A stretch of 64,000 bases of DNA from Tibeticola sediminis (GTDB taxonomy: Bacteria; Pseudomonadota; Gammaproteobacteria; Burkholderiales; Burkholderiaceae_C), in NCBI RefSeq assembly GCF_003843835.1, contig NZ_RKQL01000001.1:744001-808000 (forward strand), in the 5' to 3' direction. Both the position numbers and the translations under genes were made by a program. Under the pieces are notes generated by a model. It had not been told where the DNA came from and did no database searches. It saw nothing but the letters and a program-made list of their open reading frames with translations. This document shows, piece after piece, positions 1 to 7,719 of this stretch. Position 1 is the stretch's first letter; every line of letters starts with the position of its first letter.

Positions 1-353
1 AGCGTGGTGACCCCCGCTACGCCAAGCTCAAGCCCGAAGAGGTGCCGCTGACCGAATGCCTCAAGGACACGGTGGCGCGGGTGCTGCCGTTCTGGGAGGA
101 GTCGATCGCCCGCGCGATGAAGGCCGGCCAGCGGGTGCTCGTCGTGGCGCACGGCAATTCGATCCGCGCGCTGGTCACGCATCTCGACAACATCTCCGAC
201 AGCGACATCGTCGGGCTCAATATTCCCAACGGCATCCCCTTGGTTTATGAGCTCGACGCGGAGCTGCGACCGCTTCGGCATTACTATCTCGGCGACGCGG
301 AAGCCGCCGAGCGGGCCGCAGCCGCCGTCGCAAGCCAAGGCAAGTCCTGCTGA
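1..353 (+). CDS. gpmA: 2,3-bisphosphoglycerate-dependent phosphoglycerate mutase, 3' part
   Basis: Only the C-terminal part (about 116 residues) is in the window; the reading frame begins at base 3 and the gene starts before base 1. The enzyme interconverts 3- and 2-phosphoglycerate in glycolysis and gluconeogenesis in the cytoplasm. The segment [12 protein letters not shown] carries the second catalytic histidine of the histidine-phosphatase superfamily, and the tail [12 protein letters not shown] followed by a C-terminal YYLGD is typical of GpmA. It is followed in the same direction by a processing protease and a MoeB/ThiF enzyme, an order common in Burkholderiales. The assignment is by family resemblance and is firm; the start cannot be judged. 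Confidence 0.93.
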   Translation, partial: RGDPRYAKLKPEEVPLTECLKDTVARVLPFWEESIARAMKAGQRVLVVAHGNSIRALVTHLDNISDSDIVGLNIPNGIPLVYELDAELRPLRHYYLGDAEAAERAAAAVASQGKSC

Positions 354-402
354 ACGGCGGGCAACATCGACGGGCGACCGCAGGGGTCAGAAAGCGAGAA
401 AC

Positions 403-1863
403 ATGGGCTACAAATTCAAGGTGATGGGTTGGGTGTCGGCGGGCGTCCTCGCTGGCGCGCTCGCCACCGTATCGATCCAGACGATCGCCCGTGGCAGCCT
501 CGAGCCTTTGCCGCTCGAAGAACTGCAGCAACTCGCTGCGGTGTTCGGCATCATCAAGACCGAGTACGTCGAGCCGGTCGACGAGAAAAAGCTCATCACC
601 GATGCCATCTCCGGCATGGTCTCGAGCCTGGACCCGCACTCGCAGTATTTCGACAAGAAAAGCTACAAGGAATTCCGCGAAGGAACCACGGGCCGCTTCG
701 TCGGGGTGGGGATCGAGATCACCCAGGAGGACGGCTTGGTGAAGGTTGTCTCGCCGATCGAGGGCTCGCCCGCGGATCGCGCCGGCTTGAAGACCGGCGA
801 CCTGATCACGCGCATCGACGGCACGGCGGTCAAAGGCCTGAGCCTCAGCGACGCCGTCAAGCGCATGCGTGGCCAGCCCAACACCCAGGTGACGCTGACC
901 GTCTTCCGCAAGGACGAAAACCGAAGCTTTACCGTCACCATCACCCGCGAAGAAATCAAAGCCCAGTCGGTGAAGGCGCGCGTGGTGGAACCCGGCTACG
1001 GGTGGGTGCGGGTTTCCCAGTTCCAAGATCAAACCGCCGAGGACTTTGCCCGCAAGCTCGAAGAACTCTACCGACAGGATCCGCGCCTCAAGGGCCTGGT
1101 GCTCGACCTGCGCAACGACCCCGGCGGCTTGCTCGATGCGGCGATTGCCATCTCGGCCGCCTTCCTTCCTGAAAACGCCGTCGTGGTGTCGACCAACGGC
1201 CAGTTGCCCGAAAGCCGCGCGGTGTTCAAGGCCTCGCCCGAGTTCTATGCCCGGCGCGGCCCCGATCCGCTGCGCGTGCTGTCGGCAAACACCCGTGCGG
1301 CGCTGCGGACCGTGCCGCTGATCGTGCTGGTCAACGAAGGCTCGGCCTCGGCGAGTGAAATCGTCGCGGGCGCCCTGCAGGACCACAAGCGCGCGGTCAT
1401 CATGGGCAGCCAAACCTTCGGCAAAGGCTCGGTCCAGACGGTTCGCCCGCTCGGGCCCGACACGGCCATCAAACTCACGACGGCGCGTTATTACACGCCC
1501 AGCGGCCGCACGATCCAGGCCAAGGGCATCGTCCCCGATGTGATGGTCGACGAAACCCCCGAGGGCAATCTGTTTGCTGCGTTGCGTCTGCGTGAGGCCG
1601 ACCTCGAGAAGCACCTGAGCACCACCAACGGCACGGAGAACCCGGACCCCGCCGTGGAGCGTGAACGCGAGGCCGCGCGGGAGGCGGCGCGCAAGAAGCT
1701 CGAAGAAGAAGCCAAGAAGCCCGCTGCCGAACGCAAGATCCCCGAGTTCGGCTCGCCACAGGACTTCCAGCTTCAGCAGGCGCTCCACAAGCTCAAAGGC
1801 TTGCCCGTCGTCACGAGCAAAACCCAGACCGAGCGAACCGAAGAAGCCCAGCCCGCCAAATGA
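403..1863 (+). CDS. ctpA: S41 family C-terminal processing peptidase
   Basis: This 486-residue protease trims C-termini of envelope proteins in the periplasm. The start at ATG 403 gives a short basic N-terminus and one hydrophobic segment (about residues 8-30) that anchors or exports it; the open frame extends upstream, but that part overlaps gpmA. A PDZ domain lies at about 95-180 (GRFVGVGIEI, then GSPADRAGLKTGD). The catalytic serine is within GSASASE (about 314-316) and the catalytic lysine in FGKGSVQ (about 341), the Ser-Lys dyad of family S41. A charged Glu/Lys/Ala-rich stretch (about 400-450) precedes the C-terminus. It starts 49 bases after gpmA and is probably co-transcribed with it. 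Confidence 0.93.
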   Translation: MGYKFKVMGWVSAGVLAGALATVSIQTIARGSLEPLPLEELQQLAAVFGIIKTEYVEPVDEKKLITDAISGMVSSLDPHSQYFDKKSYKEFREGTTGRFVGVGIEITQEDGLVKVVSPIEGSPADRAGLKTGDLITRIDGTAVKGLSLSDAVKRMRGQPNTQVTLTVFRKDENRSFTVTITREEIKAQSVKARVVEPGYGWVRVSQFQDQTAEDFARKLEELYRQDPRLKGLVLDLRNDPGGLLDAAIAISAAFLPENAVVVSTNGQLPESRAVFKASPEFYARRGPDPLRVLSANTRAALRTVPLIVLVNEGSASASEIVAGALQDHKRAVIMGSQTFGKGSVQTVRPLGPDTAIKLTTARYYTPSGRTIQAKGIVPDVMVDETPEGNLFAALRLREADLEKHLSTTNGTENPDPAVEREREAAREAARKKLEEEAKKPAAERKIPEFGSPQDFQLQQALHKLKGLPVVTSKTQTERTEEAQPAK

Positions 1864-1926
1864 AGCCCGCAGCCCCTGCCCGGCGCGACCGGAGCGCGGC
1901 CTGCAAGCCTCGGCGGGGGCTGTCGC

Positions 1927-2685
1927 ATGATGAACGACGAACAACTGCTGCGTTACTCGCGCCACATCCTGCTCGATGAAATCGGGGTCGAAGGGCAGCA
2001 GCGGCTGCTCGACGCCCATGCGGTCATCGTCGGTGCCGGGGGTCTGGGCTCGCCGGCGGCGCTCTACCTTGGCAGCGCCGGCATCGGGCGGCTGACGATC
2101 ATCGATCACGACCAGGTCGACGCCACCAACCTGCAGCGCCAAATCGCGCACAACCGCGAGCGCATCGGCATGGCCAAGGCAAAGTCGGCCGCCGAGGCGA
2201 TCGCGGCCATCAACCCCGACCCGGTGGTCGATGCCCGCGTACAACGGGCCGACGACACCCTGCTCGACGCGCTGCTGCCCCAGGCCGACGTCGTGCTCGA
2301 TTGCAGCGACAACTTTGTCACGCGCCACCGGGTCAACGCGGCTTGCGTGCGGCACGGCCGGCCGCTGGTGTCGGGCGCGGCGATTCGGCTCGACGGACAG
2401 GTCTCGGTCTACGACACGCGCCGCGCCGATATGCCCTGCTACGCCTGCGTCTTTCCGCCGGCAGACGCGCCCGAGGAAACGCGCTGCGCGGTCATGGGCG
2501 TGTTTGCGCCCCTCGTCGGCGTCATCGGCACGCTCATGGCGGCCGAAGCGATCAAGTTGGTCGCCGACCTCGGCACCCCCTTGACCGGGCGACTGCTGAT
2601 GTTCGACGCCCGCTCCAGCCAATTCACCGACATTCGCCTGCCCCGCCGGCCAGACTGTCCGGTCTGCGGCAGCCGCACCGCCTGA
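1927..2685 (+). CDS. moeB: HesA/MoeB/ThiF family adenylyltransferase
   Basis: This 252-residue E1-like enzyme adenylates the C-terminus of a small sulfur carrier (MoaD or ThiS) so that it can be thiolated in molybdopterin or thiamine synthesis. The N-terminal RYSRHILLDEIG and the nucleotide-binding GAGGLGSPAALYL (about residues 35-47) are family signatures, as is DCSDNFVTRH (about 125). Two CxxC pairs, CYAC (about 171) and CPVC (about 244), form the structural zinc site. There are two adjacent ATG codons, and the first is used here. MoeB and ThiF cannot be separated by sequence reading alone; no thi or moa partner lies nearby. It follows ctpA by 63 bases, same strand. Confidence 0.88.
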   Translation: MMNDEQLLRYSRHILLDEIGVEGQQRLLDAHAVIVGAGGLGSPAALYLGSAGIGRLTIIDHDQVDATNLQRQIAHNRERIGMAKAKSAAEAIAAINPDPVVDARVQRADDTLLDALLPQADVVLDCSDNFVTRHRVNAACVRHGRPLVSGAAIRLDGQVSVYDTRRADMPCYACVFPPADAPEETRCAVMGVFAPLVGVIGTLMAAEAIKLVADLGTPLTGRLLMFDARSSQFTDIRLPRRPDCPVCGSRTA

Positions 2686-2734
2686 CACCGGGCTTGCGCG
2701 CGGTTACGCCCTCGGCGCGCTGCGGGACCACACA

Positions 2735-3103
2735 ATGCGGGCTATGAATCCTCTAACCCCCCTGAGCTCTGCACGTCCGTCGCTCCGTCGCCCCATGCAC
2801 GGATGGAGTGCCGCCTCCATGCTCGCTCTGGCCTTGTGCCTGGGCATGACCGGTTGCGCCGTGGTGCGCGAACAGGAAACCCTGGGCGCCTATGTCGACG
2901 ACGCGACGATCACGGCGACGATCAAGGCGCGACTGCTCGACGACACCACGGTGAGCGCCGCCGCGATCAAGGTTGAAACCCTCCAGGGCGTCGTGATTCT
3001 GTCGGGCTTTGCCAAATCCGCCGCCGAACGCGCCCGGGCAGAGCAGATCGCCCGCAGCGTGCGCGGCGTTCGCTCGGTGCAAAACAGTCTGATCGTTCGG
3101 TAA
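2735..3103 (+). CDS. BON-domain lipoprotein
   Basis: This small envelope protein of about 122 residues has a lipobox LGMTGC after a hydrophobic stretch, so it is probably a lipoprotein whose first mature residue is Cys. The rest is one BON domain (about residues 52-120): YVDDATITATIKARL, then VKVETLQGVVILSGF and VRSVQNSLIV. BON domains are thought to bind membranes or phospholipid, as in OsmY and DolP. Three in-frame ATG codons are possible (2735, 2744, 2795). The last gives the shortest signal peptide, none has a clear ribosome site, and the longest is reported. It ends seven bases before palindromic repeat copy A1. Confidence 0.8.
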   Translation: MRAMNPLTPLSSARPSLRRPMHGWSAASMLALALCLGMTGCAVVREQETLGAYVDDATITATIKARLLDDTTVSAAAIKVETLQGVVILSGFAKSAAERARAEQIARSVRGVRSVQNSLIVR

Positions 3104-3110
3104 CGCCTAC

Positions 3111-3271
3111 GGCAACGCTGAATCAGTTCCCGTGATGGCGCGCGCCCGGCTGCGGGATGGGGTGCGAGGCGCAAACCACAGCCATAGCCCAAGCAATGGC
3201 GAGGATGTGCAACGACGCAGACCGCCCGCAGCCGGGATGCGCGGCGCGCGAGGGATTTGTTCAGGGTTGCC
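3111..3271. repeat. Palindromic MITE-like repeat, family A, copy A1
   Basis: This 161-bp element begins GGCAACGCTGAA and ends with its near inverse TTCAGGGTTGCC. It is largely an imperfect palindrome around a CATAGCCC/GCAATGGC centre. Copies A2 (5511-5671) and A3 (50108-50268, opposite orientation) have exactly the same length. The flanks are ctac (left) and ctaa (right), an imperfect trace of the CTNAG duplication seen at the other copies. It lies between the convergent BON and DUF429 genes and has no coding capacity. Confidence 0.85.
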
Positions 3272-3278
3272 CTAAGGA

Positions 3279-4178
3279 TCAAGCGCCCACGATCCAACCC
3301 TCGAGCGGATCGAAGGACGGCAAGCCCCAGCCGGGTGTGGCTCCCGAACGACGCCCCGCGCCCGTCAAGCGCTGCTCTTGGAGCCAGGCCCAGGCCGCTT
3401 GAGCGAGACAGAGCACCGCGTCGAGCCGGTCGCCGCGCGCATCGTCGAGCAGCGCCGCGCGATCGCGGGGCCGCATCCGCAGACGTATCTCCCATTGGGT
3501 GAGGCCTTGCTCCAGCGCAGCGACCAAGACCTGCCGCGCCGCCAGCCGCTCGGGAGTGCGAGCGGCAGCCGAGTCGCCTTTGTAGCTTCGCCGCCCCAGC
3601 ACCGCGCGGGCCAGCATGCCCGGATAGGCCTCCAGGGCCACGCGGTCTGCGCGGCCCGGCGCCAGCCCCGGCATCAGCGCCTCGGCTCGACGCAGCAGAG
3701 GGACGCCCGCATGCATCATCCACGCCACCGGCGGGTTCACCCATTTCATGCTGGAACTCGATCCAGCGAGGCGATCGGTCGCCCGGTGCGCAAACTTGGC
3801 CCCCACCGGCCGCGCCGCGCAAAAACGGCGAAAAAGTTCCCGTAAGGCCTCGCGCGGCTGCGCGCCGTAGTGATCCATGCAGGCGGCCCAAACCGTCGGC
3901 CAGCCCAGCGCCTCGACGAGTTCGCGCGGCAACCCAAACGGGAAGTCGAATGCCCCCACCCAGGGCTCACGCTCTTCGGTCAGCCACTGCGCGAAGGCCT
4001 CGAGCGTTGAAAATCGCTCCAATTTCAGGAGCAACAAAGTGCCATTTTCTGCCGGCGATGACGGATTTTTCTCGCCGATCCGAGCAGGACGCCAGCGCCC
4101 CAGCGCCACGACGATCGGCTTGGCCGGGCTCGGGCTGCTGCTGAAGTCGCAGCCCAGGAGCAGAGGATCTGACTCCAT
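3279..4178 (-). CDS. DUF429 family protein
   Basis: This 299-residue cytoplasmic protein opens with LLLGCDFSSSPS, an Asp-containing strand typical of RNase H-like folds. It continues with VGAFDFPFGLPRELVEALGW (about residues 72-92), which resembles the second acidic motif of DUF429 proteins, and RGDRLDAVLCLAQAAWAW near the end. The family is predicted to be nuclease-like, but its substrate is unknown. The gene converges on the BON gene, with repeat A1 between them and ending seven bases short of this stop codon. The start is the only in-frame ATG near the conserved beginning. Confidence 0.7.
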   Translation of the reverse strand: MESDPLLLGCDFSSSPSPAKPIVVALGRWRPARIGEKNPSSPAENGTLLLLKLERFSTLEAFAQWLTEEREPWVGAFDFPFGLPRELVEALGWPTVWAACMDHYGAQPREALRELFRRFCAARPVGAKFAHRATDRLAGSSSSMKWVNPPVAWMMHAGVPLLRRAEALMPGLAPGRADRVALEAYPGMLARAVLGRRSYKGDSAAARTPERLAARQVLVAALEQGLTQWEIRLRMRPRDRAALLDDARGDRLDAVLCLAQAAWAWLQEQRLTGAGRRSGATPGWGLPSFDPLEGWIVGA

Positions 4179-4262
4179 TCAGTCGGGCGCGCCCGGGTGG
4201 ATTTCAGAGCCCAAAACCGCCGGTGGGCTCCTGACGAGGCCCGGGAAGCGCTTTGCAGCGAA

Positions 4263-4685
4263 TCAAACCCGACCGACGATGGAGGCGGTTGCCATCAGCT
4301 CCTCGAGCAAGGCCAGCGAGACGCGACCCGAGACGGCATAGGGGTCGAGTTCGGCGCGCTCGGCGTATTTGAGCAGCAGGCTGGTGTTGACGCGGCTGAC
4401 GTTGACCTGGCCCATGGTCCAGCCGCCGAAGCGCCGCTCGGTGATTTCCTCGTAGTGCAGCAGCACCACATCCTTGTGGCGCGGGTCGCGCAGGATGTGG
4501 CCATAGAGCTCGTTGACGGCGGTGCGCCCGCCTTCGAGTGCCTGCAGAAAAATGCCGCCCCCGTAGCAGAGGATGCCGGTGATGCCCGAGGTGGGGTTGA
4601 ACTGGCGCGATTGCGCGAGGATTTCTTCGATGACGGCGGGGTTGGGGTCCACCGCGCGGCTGGCGTAGAGCAGGCGTACGAGCAT
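4263..4685 (-). CDS. BLUF-domain blue-light sensor protein
   Basis: This 140-residue protein consists of a single BLUF domain, which binds FAD and senses blue light through a hydrogen-bond switch. The key residues are in place: Tyr7 (LLYAS), Asn30 (FNPTSGITGIL), Gln48 (FLQALEG), and a Trp/Met pair in FGGWTMGQ. A C-terminal helical extension of about 45 residues has no output domain, so it is a short BLUF that must act through a partner. It starts 22 bases after the stop of folE on the same strand and is probably co-transcribed with it. The folE context is suggestive but its meaning is unknown. Confidence 0.88.
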   Translation of the reverse strand: MLVRLLYASRAVDPNPAVIEEILAQSRQFNPTSGITGILCYGGGIFLQALEGGRTAVNELYGHILRDPRHKDVVLLHYEEITERRFGGWTMGQVNVSRVNTSLLLKYAERAELDPYAVSGRVSLALLEELMATASIVGRV

Positions 4686-4707
4686 GGCAGCTGTCTTTCG
4701 GTCGGGT

Positions 4708-5403
4708 TCAGCGGGGAATGAGCGAGAGGAACTCTCGGCGCAGATTGGGGTCTTTGAGGAACACGCCGCGCATGACCGAGTTGATCATCTTGCTGTCCAT
4801 GTCCTTGACGCCGCGCCAGGCCATGCAGTAGTGCGTAGCCTCCATGACGATCGCGAGGCCGTCGGGCGAGGTTTTGTCCTGAATCAGGTCGGCGAGCTGA
4901 ATGATGGCCTCTTCCTGAATCTGCGGCCGGCCCATGATCCACTCCGCCAGGCGCGCGTACTTCGAGAGGCCGATGACGTTGGTGCGCTCATTGGGCAGCA
5001 CACCGATCCAGACCTTGCCGATCACCGGGCAGAAGTGGTGGCTGCAGGCGCTGCGCACGGTGATCGGGCCGACGATCATGAGTTCATTGAGATGCTCGGC
5101 ATTCGGAAACTCGGTGACCGTGGGCGCTGGCACATACCGCCCCTTGAACACCTCGCTCACATACATCTTGGCCACGCGGCGCGCGGTGTCGGCGGTGTTG
5201 TGATCGTGCTCGGTGTCGATGACCAGGCTGTCGAGCACACCGCGCATCTTTTCGGTCACCTCATCGAGCAGCTTTTCGAGCTCACCGGGCTCGATGAACT
5301 CGGCGATGTTGTCGTTGGCGTGAAAACGCTTGCGCGCGGCACGCAGCCGCTCCCGAATCTTGGTCGAGACGGGGGTTCCTTCGTCGGTGTCGGTCGGGGT
5401 CAT
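4708..5403 (-). CDS. folE: GTP cyclohydrolase I
   Basis: This 231-residue enzyme converts GTP to 7,8-dihydroneopterin triphosphate, the first step of folate synthesis. The zinc site is visible in SACSHHFCPVIG (Cys, His, Cys), and the signature VIGLSKYARLAEW follows. HYCMAWRGVKD near the C-terminus provides the further conserved Cys. ATG 5403 gives the usual length; an upstream extension of the open frame would run into hairpin and repeat sequence. Its next step, removal of pyrophosphate, is the activity of NudB, encoded 2.3 kb away on the same strand. Downstream is the BLUF gene, 22 bases on. Confidence 0.95.
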   Translation of the reverse strand: MTPTDTDEGTPVSTKIRERLRAARKRFHANDNIAEFIEPGELEKLLDEVTEKMRGVLDSLVIDTEHDHNTADTARRVAKMYVSEVFKGRYVPAPTVTEFPNAEHLNELMIVGPITVRSACSHHFCPVIGKVWIGVLPNERTNVIGLSKYARLAEWIMGRPQIQEEAIIQLADLIQDKTSPDGLAIVMEATHYCMAWRGVKDMDSKMINSVMRGVFLKDPNLRREFLSLIPR

Positions 5404-5470
5404 CGTGCAGGCATTCGGAAAAACAGAGGAAGATCGTAACAGCCGCGGCAGCTGCCGTCGCACGGCTGCC

Positions 5471-5501
5471 GGCTCAACCCTGCCCGACGGCGGGTTGAGC
5501 C
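5471..5501. other. 10-bp perfect stem hairpin upstream of folE
   Basis: GGCTCAACCC at 5471-5480 and GGGTTGAGCC at 5492-5501 are perfect inverses separated by 11 bases. No T-run follows on either strand, so it is not a textbook intrinsic terminator. It lies between repeat A2 and the folE start and could act in the folE leader or as a remnant terminator of the clsB operon. Confidence 0.6.
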
Positions 5502-5510
5502 TTGCCTCAG

Positions 5511-5671
5511 GGCAACGCTGAATCAGTTCCCGTGATGGCGCGCGCCCGGCTACGGGATGGGATGCGAGGCGCAAACCGCAGCCATAGCCGAAGCTATGGC
5601 GAGGATTTGCAACGAAACAGACCGCCCGCAGCCGGGCTGCGCGGCGCACGAGGGACGTGTTCAGCGTTGCC
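5511..5671. repeat. Palindromic MITE-like repeat, family A, copy A2
   Basis: This is the best-preserved family A copy, 161 bp, with perfect 12-bp terminal inverted repeats GGCAACGCTGAA / TTCAGCGTTGCC. It is flanked by perfect 5-bp direct repeats ctcag (5506-5510 and 5672-5676). The centre CATAGCCGAAGCTATG forms a stem-loop. The right ctcag contains the stop codon of clsB (tca at 5673-5675, read as TGA on the minus strand), so the element sits directly against that gene. Confidence 0.9.
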
Positions 5672-5672
5672 C

Positions 5673-6926
5673 TCAGTAACTGCGGCCGATCAATGCGATG
5701 CCCAGCCGCACCAGCATCAGCGCAACCGCGTCGAGCAGACGCTGGTGCCAACGGCGCGCGACAAGATCGCTTCCGTCGATCGCACGAGCACCCCTGCGAA
5801 TGGCGTCGCCCAGGCGCTCGTGCAACGCACGCGCGAAGCCCCCATCCTCGATGATGAGGTTGGCCTCATGCGCCAGCAGCAGGCTCAGGGGCTCGAGATT
5901 GGACGAGCCCACCGTGGCCCAAGGCCGCGGACCCTCGGGGTCGACCACTGCCACCTTGGCATGCAAAAAACTTTCCTGGTACTCCCAGATCTCGATGCCT
6001 GCCGCGAGCAGTCGCGCGTAAAGCGAACGCGCCCCATGGTGCTCGAAAAAATATTCATACCGCCCCTGCAGCAACAGCCGCACCCGCACGCCGCGGCGAG
6101 CCGCCGAGAACAGCGCTTGCAACACGCGGCGGCTGGGCAAGAAGTACGCGCTGGCCACGACCACCTCGGTGCGTGCCGTCGCGAGCGCGCGGCGGTAAGC
6201 ACGCTCGATCGACTGGCGCTGGCGCAGGTTGTCGCGCAGGACCAGCGACGCCCGCGCCACCGGCCGCAAGCCCAACAGCGCGGCCCAACGCCGAAAAGCC
6301 TTCGGCTCGGCGGAGGCTGCGGGCGCCGGCGCCAAGGCGGCCTCGAGCGCCGCCATCGCAGGCTGCAACTGCGCCGACCGGGCCGCCCGCGCTGACTCGG
6401 TGCGCCACCATTGCTGCGCCATGACCTGCTGGGCCTGTTGCGCCACGGGGCCGGCGACCGCCACCGCGAAATCCAGCCGGGGCCGCGCGAGCAGCCCCCG
6501 TGCTGGGTCATGCCGATCGTCGAGCACGTTGATGCCGCCGCAGAACAGCAGCTGACCGTCCACCACGCAGAGCTTGCGGTGCATGCGCCGCCAGCGGCTG
6601 GGCAAGGCCAGACCGAGCGCCCCCAAAGGTGCGTAAACCACCCAGCGCACACCGGCCGAATCCAGCCGGCCCCGCCAATGCGCGTCCAGCGTGCGCGTGC
6701 CCACGCCATCGACCAAGACCCGAACCGCGACGCCGCGCAAGGCCGCGCGCTCGAGGGCCTGCACCAGCTGGGCTGCCTCGCCCTGGGGCTCGAAAATGTA
6801 GGTTTCGAGCCAAACCGATTCCGTCGCCTGCTCGATCGCCGCGGCCATCGCCGGGAAGAGGGACCGACCGCCTTCGAACAGACGGGCCGAAGTGTCGGCC
6901 GAGGGCGGACGAATCGTCGTCGCCAT
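5673..6926 (-). CDS. clsB: Cardiolipin synthase B-like phospholipase D family protein
   Basis: This 417-residue protein has two HKD motifs: HRKLCVVDG (about residues 116-124) and HAKVAVVDPEG (about 320-330). The first is followed by GGINVLDD and the second by GSSNLEPLS. The pair forms one phospholipase D active site that transfers phosphatidyl groups to make cardiolipin at the inner membrane. There is no N-terminal membrane pair, as in the ClsB subfamily. It starts seven bases after the EEP gene upstream, the same pairing as E. coli ybhP-clsB. Its stop codon lies in the target duplication of repeat A2. Confidence 0.87.
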   Translation of the reverse strand: MATTIRPPSADTSARLFEGGRSLFPAMAAAIEQATESVWLETYIFEPQGEAAQLVQALERAALRGVAVRVLVDGVGTRTLDAHWRGRLDSAGVRWVVYAPLGALGLALPSRWRRMHRKLCVVDGQLLFCGGINVLDDRHDPARGLLARPRLDFAVAVAGPVAQQAQQVMAQQWWRTESARAARSAQLQPAMAALEAALAPAPAASAEPKAFRRWAALLGLRPVARASLVLRDNLRQRQSIERAYRRALATARTEVVVASAYFLPSRRVLQALFSAARRGVRVRLLLQGRYEYFFEHHGARSLYARLLAAGIEIWEYQESFLHAKVAVVDPEGPRPWATVGSSNLEPLSLLLAHEANLIIEDGGFARALHERLGDAIRRGARAIDGSDLVARRWHQRLLDAVALMLVRLGIALIGRSY

Positions 6927-6933
6927 CGCTGCG

Positions 6934-7680
6934 TCAGCTCACGAAACGAAACTCCGCAATCAGCGGCAGGTGGTCGGACATGCGCGCCCAGATACGGCCC
7001 CGGGGCACGTGGATATGCAAGGGCTCGAGGCCACGCGCGTAGACATGATCGAGCTGCACGACCGGCAGCCGCGCGGGATAGGTGGGACAGCGCTGCGTGT
7101 CCGCCGAGCACAGCCCCATCGCGTGCATTTCGCGCTCGATCCGTGTGCCCCAATCGTTGAAGTCACCGGCGACGACCAGAGGCGCGGCGGCCGGGATTTC
7201 GCGCTCGATGTAGCGCCCGAGCTGCGCGACCTGGCGCAGGCGACTCGCCGGTATGAGCCCGAAATGCACCACGATCACATGCACATCGCGCCGCGCGACC
7301 TGCACCCGCGTGTGCAGCAGGCCCCGCTGCTCGAAACGATGGTCGGACATGTCCTCATGCCGACACTCGAGCACCGGCCAGCGCGAGAGGACGGCATTGC
7401 CGTGCTCCCCGTGCCGCGTCACCGCATTGGTGCGGTAGACGGCTTCGTAACCCTCAGGGGCGAGGAAATCGGCCTGCGGCAGATCCGGCCATTGCGTGAA
7501 CTGCTCGGACAGCCGGCGATGATGCTTGCGCACCTCCTGCAGGCAGACGATGTCGGCATCGAACTGCTCGATCGCCAGCGCCAGGTTGTGGATTTCCAGC
7601 CGGCGCGCCGGCCCGAGCCCCTGGACACCCTTGTGGATGTTGTAGGACACCACCCGCAGGATTTGGGCGTCTCGACTCAT
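6934..7680 (-). CDS. Endonuclease/exonuclease/phosphatase family protein (YbhP-like)
   Basis: This 248-residue protein belongs to the EEP (DNase I-like) superfamily of metal-dependent phosphodiesterases. Visible motifs are VVSYNIHKG at the start (metal-binding Asn), DIVCLQEV (catalytic Glu, about residue 49), VVHFGL, AGDFNDW (Asp-x-Asn, about 172) and MSDHLPL at the C-terminus (catalytic Asp-His). The substrate is not known. It sits between nudB and clsB on one strand with short spacing, which suggests a phospholipid or nucleotide role rather than DNA repair, but this is inference. Confidence 0.85.
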   Translation of the reverse strand: MSRDAQILRVVSYNIHKGVQGLGPARRLEIHNLALAIEQFDADIVCLQEVRKHHRRLSEQFTQWPDLPQADFLAPEGYEAVYRTNAVTRHGEHGNAVLSRWPVLECRHEDMSDHRFEQRGLLHTRVQVARRDVHVIVVHFGLIPASRLRQVAQLGRYIEREIPAAAPLVVAGDFNDWGTRIEREMHAMGLCSADTQRCPTYPARLPVVQLDHVYARGLEPLHIHVPRGRIWARMSDHLPLIAEFRFVS

Positions 7681-7719
7681 GATCCCAAATCCGACAGTTG
7701 GGCGTGCCCAGGCGGGCCG

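Noticed and set aside
217..2688. Open minus-strand frame of about 820 codons opposite ctpA and moeB
   Set aside because: It is the antisense of two clearly recognised genes. Its Arg/His/Asp-rich composition and lack of domain motifs are typical of shadow frames in high-GC DNA.
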